Part shown: one piece after another, positions 28,710-37,400 of the stretch
How positions within the stretch are numbered: position 1 is the stretch's first letter
Layout: each line of letters starts with the position of its first letter
From: Corynebacterium sp.
Lineage (GTDB): Bacteria > Actinomycetota > Actinomycetes > Mycobacteriales > Mycobacteriaceae
DNA: 64,000 bases
Assembly (NCBI RefSeq): GCF_022712195.1
Contig: NZ_JALAGY010000076.1
Location: 1-64,000 of the forward strand
Direction of reading: 5' to 3'
Program-made: the position numbers and the translations under genes
The notes under the pieces: generated by a model
Databases searched by the model: none
Told to the model about the DNA's origin: nothing
Seen by the model: only the letters and a program-made list of their open reading frames with translations

Positions 28710-29963
28710 TCACTCCCTCACCAGGTAGATCGTGTGCGGGTCCGGGTCAGCCGGGTGCTCGTCGACGACGGCGATGATCGGCACGGTCTCTGCCACCTCG
28801 TCGACGCGACTCTGGACCCAGCCGCGATTCGTGGCATGTGCGTCATCGGTCGGCGAGCCGACCTGCAGCGTGCCACCTGTTCCGCGGTACGCCAGCGTCG
28901 AGGCGTTCGGGCCCGAGGAGTACGACAGCATCGCCTGGTTCCCGCCGGCGTTGGTGCCGTACACCCGGGTGCCGAGGTTCGAGGTTGGGACCTTCTCGTC
29001 GAGCAGAGCCGTCAGCCCGTCGATGTCGTCGACGTCGTGGCTGTGGTTCTTGTCGGCCTTCTCGGCGATGCTGCGGATCAGCCCACCTGCGGCGTCCTCA
29101 GCGTCGGTGATCCAGGCGGCGATCTCCTCGAGGGTGTCGAAGGCGTCCGGGGCGTCGCCCTTGATCCGGTCGACCTCGACCCGGGCGGCCTCGCCTGCCC
29201 GGTCGGCTTCCTGCTTCGCCCGGGAAGCGTCGGCGGCGACGTCGCCGGCGAGGTCGTCGAGGTGGCCGTTGACCGCGTCGATGATCAGCTTCGTGTCGGA
29301 GGACAGTGCCTCGTACCAGCCGTGCACTTCGTCGCGGATCTCGCCGGTGTTGTCACGGATGCCCTCGGCGTCGGCGACGAGGCCCTGGACCTGGCGGACG
29401 AATGCCTCGGCCTGCTGGATCGCTTCGTCTGCGCGTTTCTGCAGATCTTCGACGCTCGCGGCGGCGCGGTTGACGAGGTCGAGGGCGTCGGCGACCTCGC
29501 GGGCCTGGCGGCGGACGGTCGCGCGGATCGCTTCCAGGCCGGAGAGGTCGTCGTCGGGGTAGCCCTTGGCGGAGATCAGTGTGGACAGCTCGACGGGGCC
29601 TTCGGTGGCGTCGACGAGCAGGGGGTTGAGGGGGACCTCGATGCCGCGGTAGTGGACGTCGAAGCGGGCCCGCCACCACAGCTCAACCTCGCCGATCTGG
29701 ACGGGCAGGGGTTGCCCCTCGCGGCCCTGCAGGTCGGTGAGGATGCCGTCAGCGACGAGGGCGGTGACCGGCTGGGCCGCGACCAGGCGCAGGGGCTCGT
29801 CGTCTCCCCCGGCTGGCGCAGCGACCACTCCTTCGGGCCAGACCGGAGTGAAGGTGACCTTCCCGGTGAGGGGGACCTCGTCGAGGTAGGCGTCGTCGTC
29901 GGCGTGGGAGTCCTCGATCAGGAGGGACCATCGGCCGGTGATCATTTCGTGGCGGATGCTCAT
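28710..29963 (-). CDS. minor tail / fibre protein with coiled coil
   Basis: A 417-aa protein. Residues 1-110 look like a baseplate-binding head, 135-270 form a long coiled coil (RADEAIQQAEAFVRQVQGL, AKQEADRAGEAARVE), and the C-terminal part has the trimeric fibre pattern KADKNHSHDVDDIDGL common in receptor-binding fibres. It lies between the SGNH tail protein and other tip proteins. Confidence 0.75.
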   Translation of the reverse strand: MSIRHEMITGRWSLLIEDSHADDDAYLDEVPLTGKVTFTPVWPEGVVAAPAGGDDEPLRLVAAQPVTALVADGILTDLQGREGQPLPVQIGEVELWWRARFDVHYRGIEVPLNPLLVDATEGPVELSTLISAKGYPDDDLSGLEAIRATVRRQAREVADALDLVNRAAASVEDLQKRADEAIQQAEAFVRQVQGLVADAEGIRDNTGEIRDEVHGWYEALSSDTKLIIDAVNGHLDDLAGDVAADASRAKQEADRAGEAARVEVDRIKGDAPDAFDTLEEIAAWITDAEDAAGGLIRSIAEKADKNHSHDVDDIDGLTALLDEKVPTSNLGTRVYGTNAGGNQAMLSYSSGPNASTLAYRGTGGTLQVGSPTDDAHATNRGWVQSRVDEVAETVPIIAVVDEHPADPDPHTIYLVRE

Positions 29964-29970
29964 GGCTACC

Positions 29971-30561
29971 TCAATTCCGGAGATTGGTCTGGGAGAAGCT
30001 GCTGGTCCCGCCGTCGACGCGGTACATCGTCATCTTCATCTCGCCCTCGGTCCAGCTCTGGCTGCCCATGACGATCGGGACGACGAGCTCGCCGGGATCG
30101 TTGACGACGAGGACGTCGAAGAAGTTCCCGTAGGCGATGGTGGATCTGAATACCTGACTGGCGTCGGCGTACTTCGGGTCGGACGATGTGGTGACCTGGA
30201 AGAACCCGGAGTTGCCCGCAGGGACGCACCGGAAGTTGACCTTCACGGCCCAGACCCCGGCGTCGAGAATCCGCAGGCCCCAGTAGCCCGTGTCAGGGTG
30301 CCGCTCGGCCTCGACCCCGACGCCGGGGAATGACGAGCGCTCGCCGGTGATGCCGACGACCTCGTTGGGCCCACCGTTCATGTAGTTGCTGGTGGGCAGG
30401 TCGCCCTTGGACGGGTCGTGGTAGACGTTGCCGTAGCCGAGCATGCCGCCGATCGCGCCGAGATCATCCCGGACGGCGACCTGTTCGCCGTAGTCGATCA
30501 TGGACTCCTCGAAGATGTTGGCGTCGAAGCTCCGCCGATCCGGGGAACGGTAGAACCTCAT
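29971..30561 (-). CDS. minor tail protein
   Basis: A 196-aa beta-rich protein from ATG 30561, overlapping the previous gene by ATGA. No catalytic motif is visible. Aromatic residues and Gly-containing turns in the second half suggest a carbohydrate-binding-like sandwich, which is inference only. Position in the tail-tip cluster supports a structural role. Confidence 0.65.
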   Translation of the reverse strand: MRFYRSPDRRSFDANIFEESMIDYGEQVAVRDDLGAIGGMLGYGNVYHDPSKGDLPTSNYMNGGPNEVVGITGERSSFPGVGVEAERHPDTGYWGLRILDAGVWAVKVNFRCVPAGNSGFFQVTTSSDPKYADASQVFRSTIAYGNFFDVLVVNDPGELVVPIVMGSQSWTEGEMKMTMYRVDGGTSSFSQTNLRN

Positions 30562-31655
30562 CCGGACATCCTTTCCAGCTTGACCTGCAGGTTCGACCTC
30601 CCCGAGGACGCGATGCGCCACCCGGTGCCCAGGCCGGCAGACTTCACCGCAACGACGTGGAGCTCCACCTCGGTGCCGGCCTCGACAACCCCGGCACGCA
30701 GTCCGGTGGATTCGGGGGTGACGGGGATGTCGTGGAAGGCGTCGAAGCGTTGGTGGATCCAGCCGGTGGCTTCCATGGAGCCCCAGGCGCAGCCGACGAG
30801 GGTGCCGTTGTCGGGGTCGTCGGCGAGGATCTGGACGTCGATGGTCTGTCCGATGATGGAGGAGACTTCAACGCCGCCGGAGAAGTCGAGGCGGTAGCGG
30901 AAGGGCTGGGCGGGGATGGTGACGGTGGTGATGTGGTGGCGGGAGGAGGAGATTCCGGCGGACCAGTCCTGGAAGGCGGACGGGGGCACGCTGTAGAGCT
31001 GGGGGCCGAGGTAGCCGTCGCGCCAGACCATCTTTCCGGTGTCGCCGTCGTGGACGAGGATCTGTCCGTCCTGGGGTCCGCCGGTGATGTCGGGGCTGGT
31101 GTAGATGCCGCCGGGCGGGCCTTGGTCTCCGGGGTCGCCTTTCGGGAGCTCGGGGAGGTCAAGGCCGATGGTGTAGGAGCCGTCGGATCCGCGGATGCGG
31201 ACGCCGAGCGCGTCGTCGAGTTCGCCGTAGCCGGCGATGGTGACGGTGCCGGGCCAGAGCTCTGGCGGCGGGCCCTGCTCGCCTTCGGCGCCGAAGGCGT
31301 TCTCGTAGACGATGAAGGTGGAGCCGTTCCAGACGTACATGTCGTTGGTGTCGACGTTGCGGAAGGCCCAGTTCTTGTGGCGGTGGTCGAGTGCGTCGCG
31401 CAGGGCGGCGAGCTGTGCGCTGGTGCGGTCGCCCTGGTGGACGACAGGCTCGCCGGGGTCGCCTTTCTCGCCCTTGAAGGCGGGCAGGGCGAGGCGGGCG
31501 CTGCCTGCGGAACCGTCCTGGCGTCGTCGGACGTGCAGGTAGGTCTCGGTCATCGGTGGCTGTGAGGGGTCGGCCCTGATGCCGAAGATGTCGAGGTCGG
31601 CGTTGATCCGCTCGATGAATTCCTCACTGATCGACTCACGATTCGGTCGTGCCAT
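30558..31655 (-). CDS. tail protein with collagen-like triplets
   Basis: A 365-aa protein with two short collagen-type Gly-X-Y stretches (GEKGDPGEP near 65 and KGDPGDQGPPGG near 170) separating beta-rich modules. Such triplets trimerise phage fibres. It is coupled by overlap to both neighbours. Confidence 0.72.
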   Translation of the reverse strand: MARPNRESISEEFIERINADLDIFGIRADPSQPPMTETYLHVRRRQDGSAGSARLALPAFKGEKGDPGEPVVHQGDRTSAQLAALRDALDHRHKNWAFRNVDTNDMYVWNGSTFIVYENAFGAEGEQGPPPELWPGTVTIAGYGELDDALGVRIRGSDGSYTIGLDLPELPKGDPGDQGPPGGIYTSPDITGGPQDGQILVHDGDTGKMVWRDGYLGPQLYSVPPSAFQDWSAGISSSRHHITTVTIPAQPFRYRLDFSGGVEVSSIIGQTIDVQILADDPDNGTLVGCAWGSMEATGWIHQRFDAFHDIPVTPESTGLRAGVVEAGTEVELHVVAVKSAGLGTGWRIASSGRSNLQVKLERMSG

Positions 31656-32001
31656 GGTCGGCCACCTTTCTACGTAGATCTGCCCAGGCGCGGGCGGGGG
31701 TTTCGCCGAGGACGGTCATCCCGGTTGGGATGTGGGTGAGCTTGATGACGGTGCCGTCACCGATGGTTTCGGCGCGGACGTCGCCGACCTCGGGGTCGGT
31801 CGTGACGTCGCCGAGTGGCTGCCAGGTTCCGTCGCGGCGGATTTCGCCGTTCTGCCACCGCACGATTGACTCTGCGAGCAGGCGGGCGATCTCCGGGGGC
31901 ATGTCCGCAGTCGTGTCGTTCGGTAGTGGTGCGGCGGTGAGGAACCGCGCGAGTGAGTCGACCTGGTCGGCTAGTTCTGTAGTGCGAGTCGGTTGATCCA
32001 T
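31636..32001 (-). CDS. small tail-region protein, unknown
   Basis: A 121-aa acidic protein starting at ATG 32001. It overlaps the next gene by 20 nt and the upstream Gp37-like gene by 31 nt. No family recognised; context suggests a tail assembly or structural protein. Confidence 0.55.
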   Translation of the reverse strand: MDQPTRTTELADQVDSLARFLTAAPLPNDTTADMPPEIARLLAESIVRWQNGEIRRDGTWQPLGDVTTDPEVGDVRAETIGDGTVIKLTHIPTGMTVLGETPARAWADLRRKVADHGTTES

Positions 32002-33554
32002 CCTGTGGCCTTTCGGACCTTCTTGAGTGCGTACAGGCCGGGCTCGGACTCCTCCGGGCTGGCGACGGTGAGGGTGACGGTCGTGGCGCCGCGGCCGCCG
32101 GAGGCGGCGACGCCGGTGAGGGTATCGACGCCGATGGAGTTGTCCTCGCGCTCGACGGCGACGGGCATCCCGAGCAGGAGGTGGCGGCCGAGGAAGTACG
32201 GGTCGCCGTTGGCGACCTGGATCTCGTGGGAGACCCAGCCGCGGGTCTCGTGCAGCGTCGATTTCGCCGCCTCGCCCGCCTGCAGGGACAGCGCGGTGGT
32301 CTGTGAGCCTGCGAAGCGCTCCCGTAGTCGCCAGTCGCCGGCCTCTCGGGCGAGGTTGAGGTTCTCGACGGAGTGGTAGGCGAACAGTCGGTTCTGCGCG
32401 AGTTCCTCGAGGAATCCGATGCGTAGTCCGGGCAGCCCGACCGCGGCACCGATGGCGGAGACGCCCGCGCCGACGGTCGTGGCGACCAGGCCGTTCAGCC
32501 AGCCGGGGCTCTTGCCGCCGACGGTGGCTCGGGTGGCCTGTGGCAGGTGTGTGACCTCGTCGGCCTGGGTGGCCGGTGACCACTCCCCCGATCGGTATAG
32601 CGGGATCCGCAGCTTCTGGCGGTCCTCGAGGCGGTCCATGATGCCGGTGGGCTCGAGCAGCGGGTAGGTGATCCAGCTGAAGGCGTCGTCGGCGATCTTG
32701 ATGGCCTCGCGGATCAGCCCGTCGACGAAGGTGCCGGTGAAGTTGATGTCGCGGGCCGAGGGGACCATGTCGACGATGATGCGGGGCTCGGTGAGCGTCA
32801 TCCACTCTGGGAACGGTTGGGCGTCACCGGGTAGCCAGAGATCGCAGCGCACCGACATGCCCTGTGCCTCGGCGATCTCCACCGCGGCGTCCCACGCTGT
32901 CTCCATGCACCACTCGGCCATGATCCACCCCGTCGTGTCGAACAGGCCGACGCGGCGCGGGTTGATCATGATGGGGTGCAGGGCGTTGCGGACCAGGTCC
33001 CAGGACCCGGGGTCGAACGGGTTGCGGATCGGGATGGACCAGGTGTTGGCCTGCAGTCGCACCAGGTTGAGGGTCAGTGCTGTTTTCCAGGCGGTGGCGG
33101 CGGGGCCAATGGCTCGCCAGGCGCCGGAGAGCTGCACCTCAGGGGGAAACAGCGGGTTGGCCCACAGGTGGACGGCGGAGAGGTAGGCGGTGAGGGTGGC
33201 ACCGGTGACCTCGAACCAGGTGCGCTTGCCGATGCGCACCCGTCGGTAGCTGGTGAGGACGAAGGCCGGCCGGTAGCCGCCGGGCCAGTCGAATGTGACC
33301 AGTCGGGCGAGGTAGCGGTCCAGGCCCTCGAAGTACTGCGTCCAGTTGTCGTCGGCCGGCAGTTTGAAGCTGCACGAGCCGTGCTCGAGGTCCTTCTCCT
33401 CGAAGCTCCAGTCGATCGCGTTGGTACAGGGTGACCAGAGCTTGAGCCGCCCCTTGCCGGTCCAGAACTGGATGTGCGGCTCAGGGGCGGTAAGGCGGTC
33501 GCGGTCGGAGTTGTCGGAGGACAGCAGGTCGTGCAGCGAGTCGGCGAGATTCAC
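31971..33554 (-). CDS. Gp37-like minor tail protein
   Basis: A 527-aa protein starting at GTG 33554 (GTGA overlap with the Dit gene). It resembles the siphophage Gp37-like/tail-associated family placed right after the distal tail protein (SYRRVRIGKRTWFEVTGA, then PFDPGSWDLVRNALHPI). A hydrophobic stretch (GLVATTVGAGVSAIGAAVGL) about residue 380 could insert in a membrane. Open sequence continuing upstream in this frame, as far as 35015, is not coding. Confidence 0.78.
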   Translation of the reverse strand: MNLADSLHDLLSSDNSDRDRLTAPEPHIQFWTGKGRLKLWSPCTNAIDWSFEEKDLEHGSCSFKLPADDNWTQYFEGLDRYLARLVTFDWPGGYRPAFVLTSYRRVRIGKRTWFEVTGATLTAYLSAVHLWANPLFPPEVQLSGAWRAIGPAATAWKTALTLNLVRLQANTWSIPIRNPFDPGSWDLVRNALHPIMINPRRVGLFDTTGWIMAEWCMETAWDAAVEIAEAQGMSVRCDLWLPGDAQPFPEWMTLTEPRIIVDMVPSARDINFTGTFVDGLIREAIKIADDAFSWITYPLLEPTGIMDRLEDRQKLRIPLYRSGEWSPATQADEVTHLPQATRATVGGKSPGWLNGLVATTVGAGVSAIGAAVGLPGLRIGFLEELAQNRLFAYHSVENLNLAREAGDWRLRERFAGSQTTALSLQAGEAAKSTLHETRGWVSHEIQVANGDPYFLGRHLLLGMPVAVEREDNSIGVDTLTGVAASGGRGATTVTLTVASPEESEPGLYALKKVRKATGWINRLALQN

Positions 33555-34396
33555 AGGAGCCCTTCCATGTGGATGCGGGTGTGCGCCAGGACCGCGGTGT
33601 CTCGGGAGCCGTCGGTGACCCGGATACCGACGCGGGTCATCTCCCCGGCCGGGATCGGTCGGGAGAGGTAGCCCTCGACGTCGGGCCACCGGTTGGTCGA
33701 GGTTCCGTCGGCGGCGATGGATCGCATGACAGAGCGTGCGGGATCGGTCTGCAGCAGTGCGCGCTCGCCGGCGTCGAGGTTCGGCAGTCGGATCTTCTCC
33801 CCCATCATCGAGAGGGTGACTTGTCCGGGGCCGTGGACGACGAGGGTCGGCCATGCCGGCCACTCGTCGCCCCCAGTGACCCAGAGGTTGCCCTTGTCCT
33901 GGTCGCCGGAGTTTCGCCACTGTGACGTTATCGGCGCGGTCTCCGCCCTGGGGTCCTCCGCGATCAGGACGATGTCCAGATGCATCGTAGAGGTCAGGTA
34001 CGGAGACTTCGACAGACCCGGCTTCATCGAGCGCCGGTGGCACCGCAGCCACCGCCACCCCGTCACAGGAGTGTTCACCGCCAGCCACCCGGCGCGTCCG
34101 AGGGGGAACATGCGTTTGAGGTCCTCGCGGATTGCCTGCATGTCGGCCGGGGTCTTGCCGAGGATGGTGATGGGGAGGTCGATCTCGCCGTGGCCGTGTT
34201 CCCAGCCGGCGATGGTTTCGCCGACCTGGGTGATGGCTGCCTCGAATGCGGGTGAGGATTCGAGGCCGCCGACGCCGTCGAGTCCTTCGTCGAGGGAGAC
34301 GCCCTCGCGGCGCTGGTCGGCTCCTCCTGCGAGGTGGAGCTGGCGGCCGTCGGGGGCGATCCAGACGAGGACGGCGGGGCGGTTGATGCCGAGCAT
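33551..34396 (-). CDS. distal tail (Dit-like) protein
   Basis: A 281-aa protein immediately downstream of the tape measure, the usual Dit position. Its N-terminal half has features of the siphophage tail protein family (DLPITILGKTPADMQAIREDL, and the belt-like region after it); the C-terminal half is beta-rich. Dit forms the ring joining tail tube and tip. Confidence 0.75.
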   Translation of the reverse strand: MLGINRPAVLVWIAPDGRQLHLAGGADQRREGVSLDEGLDGVGGLESSPAFEAAITQVGETIAGWEHGHGEIDLPITILGKTPADMQAIREDLKRMFPLGRAGWLAVNTPVTGWRWLRCHRRSMKPGLSKSPYLTSTMHLDIVLIAEDPRAETAPITSQWRNSGDQDKGNLWVTGGDEWPAWPTLVVHGPGQVTLSMMGEKIRLPNLDAGERALLQTDPARSVMRSIAADGTSTNRWPDVEGYLSRPIPAGEMTRVGIRVTDGSRDTAVLAHTRIHMEGLL

Positions 34397-34414
34397 GCAG
34401 GTACCTCCTGGGAT

Positions 34415-37400
34415 CTAGAAGCGGAACGCTGCGAGTGCGCGGCGTGCCTCGCGGGCGGTTTCGCGGGCGATCTCGTTGGGGTCCGAGGTGGTGACGTTCT
34501 CCATGACGATGTTGACGACCATGTCGCGGTCGAGGGTGACTCGGTCGTTGCCGGGGGTGACCTCGCTGGCGGACGCCTGGCTGGCGCTCGTTGCGGGGAC
34601 GTCTCCGACGAGGGAGTCGTTGACTGCGGCGACTCCGGCGGCCGGGTCGGCCATGAAGTCGTCGTCCGGGCCGTCGGAGGTGTCGTCCGGCTCGGGGTCG
34701 TGATCGTCGTGGTCGATCCCGTTGTCGACGGCTCCGGGTGCTTCCCAGGAGATGTCGAGCAGCGAGGGGTCGGCCATCCACGTGTTGGAGAGCCCGAAGA
34801 AGTCGAGCAGTTCGTCTTCGATGCTGCCGCGGATGGCGGCGACGTCGGTGACGAGCTGCTCGGCGTGATCGGCACCGAGGATGTCGGCGAGTTCGTCGAA
34901 CATGCCGGTGTTGCCGTTGAAGGCGGCGGTCAGTTCGTCGGCGATGCGTGCCCAGGACTCGGCGGACGGTGCTGCGGCGAGTGCGAAGTCGAGGTTGCCC
35001 TTGACGTCTCGCCACTGCTGTCCGGTGAGCACGGGCTCGGGCTCGCTGGTGTGGTTGTACACAGCCTGCGCGCCCTCCATCGGCTCAAGCCACCCGCCCT
35101 GGTCGTACCCGGCGCGGGTAGGCCAGATGTTGGCGGGTCCGCCGTACTTGTAGCGGGTCCAGCCGATGCCGGCGGTGAGGTTGGACTCGGGGTGGTATCG
35201 GTCGTTGGGCAGTCCCTCGAATGCGTCCGGGTACATGCCGCGGATCATGTCGTAGGTGGCCTGCCGGACCTGTAGGAGTCCGACGGTGGGGTCGCCGATG
35301 GCCGCGTTCTCGTCCCAGTCGTTGAACGCATTGGGGTCGCCGGTGGACTCGATGTCGACCTGTTGGAGGGTGATGTCCGCGAGCTCTTCGCCGTAGCCGT
35401 GTCGGGCAAGGGCGGAGATGACTTGCGGGCGCCACTGCTCTGCGCCTGCGGAGGTGTCCCAGTCGATGGCCTCGCCGCCGCCGGGGCCGGAGGCGAACGG
35501 TACTTTGTCCATGATCCAGTTGAAGACCTTCTGCTCGGTCTCGTCGTAGATCTTGGAGGGCATCTCGGCGAACTTGGAGTCGCCCCAGGATGCGGTGGAG
35601 TCGCGGATCCAGTCGCCGATCTTGCCGACGGTGGAGTCCCAGACGTCCTTGGCCTTGTTGTACAGCCAGTTGCCGCCGCCTCCTCCCCCGCCGCCGGGAC
35701 CATCCTGGGAGATGATCTCGCCGGTGTAGGGGTCGGGCATGGACGCCATAGCCCAGTGGACGTGGTCGGAGTGTCCGCCGATCGCGCCGGTGGGTGCCCC
35801 GTTCTTGAGGTTGGGGCCCGGGTCCCAGAACAGCTCGGCGGACCCCGGGTACTCCTTGGCGATCCAGTTGGCGAGCCCCTGGTCGGGCGCGAAGTCAACG
35901 GCGCGGCCGGCCATGTGGTTGTCGTATCCGGATCCGACGTCCTCGTACCGGGTCGCGCTGGTGACGATCTGGTTCGGGAACGCCTTGGCGACCGCGGAGA
36001 TCATCGCGCGCTGGATGTCGGTGGTGACGTCCACGCCTGGGTTCATCTGCAGCGTGCCGCCCTGGGCGTAGCTGCCCAGGTCTTCGCGGTCGAGGTAGTC
36101 GTTTCCGATCACCCCGCCGGTGGCGAAGCTGCCGAGCTCCTCTCGTACGGCGGACGCACCGCGGGTGCGACCGACGTGGTTGAGGTGGTCCCAGTTCGAC
36201 CGGCCGATACCGTCGACGACGTGCTGGTGGGCGATGCCCTCCTGGCCGGCGAGGCTGATGCCGTAGCGGCCGTCAGTCGAGACGAAGTCCATGTTGTCCC
36301 GGCCGACGCTGCGGGCGCCGGGCACGATGCTGCTGGTACCGGTGTGGTAGTCACCGAGCCAGTCGGGCTCGTACGGGTCGACAGGGTCCAGTCCGGGCAC
36401 GAAGTCGGCGATCAGGTTCCAGGCCTTCAGAATGCCGTCGTTCCACACCTTGTCGATGACGAACTTCACCGGCTTCGCAGCGGCGGCACGCAGCCCGTCC
36501 CAGACCTTCTCAATGCCGGAGACCGCGGTCTCGAATACTCCCTTGAGGACGTCCAGGCCGGTGGCGATGGAGTCGAACACCGGCTGGATGACGTGGTCCT
36601 TCACCCACTGGATGGCGGTTCCCATCTGGTCCCACCGGTCCTGGATCCAGCCGAGGACCGGCTGCACGACGAAGTCGTTCAGCCAGTTCAGAGCAGTTCC
36701 CAGGGCGTCCCAGGTGGGCTTGATGATGGTGTCGTAGACCCACTGGATACCGGTGGACATGGCCTCCCACCCGGCGCGGATCCAGCCGAATACGGGTTGG
36801 AGGACGTTCTCCCAGAGCCAGATGGCTGCGGTCTGCAGGGCGTTCCAGGCGACGAGGATGACGTTCTCGTAGTACCACTGGATGCCGGCGGAGAGGAGCT
36901 CCCAGCCGGTGCGGATCCAGCCGAATACGGGCTGCAGGACGTTCTCCCACATCCACAGTGCGACGTTCTGGAGGTTCTCCCAGGCTGGCTGGATGTGGTT
37001 CTCCCAGCCCCACTGGATTCCTGCGGAGAGGAGGTTCCAGGCGACGAGGAGGGGGCCGAGGACCGCGGTGCCGACGATGGCGAACAGGATCTTTCCTGCC
37101 TCGACCAGAGCGTCGAATGCGGGTTTGACCAGGTTCTCCCAGCCCCACTGGATGCCGGTCCAGACGCCCTCGACGATGGTGCCGAGTGCGGAGAAGGCGG
37201 TGCCGAGGACGGTCCCGAAGATGCGGGCGACCTCGCCGCCGACGCTGATCAGTGGGGACAGGGCGTTCTCAACGAGCCAGGAGAATACGCCGGCGGCGAT
37301 CTCGACGGCCTTGGCGACGAACTGCAGGCCCTTGGCGACGCCCATGATGGCGCCCAGGACCAGTCCGCCGAGGACGCCTCCGACGACCTTGAGGACCGGT

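Noticed and set aside
33555..35015. Long open frame extending the Gp37-like gene upstream
   Set aside because: It overlaps Dit and tape measure genes out of frame and gives Arg/His-rich sequence typical of a shadow frame.
36560..37110. Repeated DNA segments of about 130 bp
   Set aside because: They are the Trp-rich repeats of the tape measure protein.
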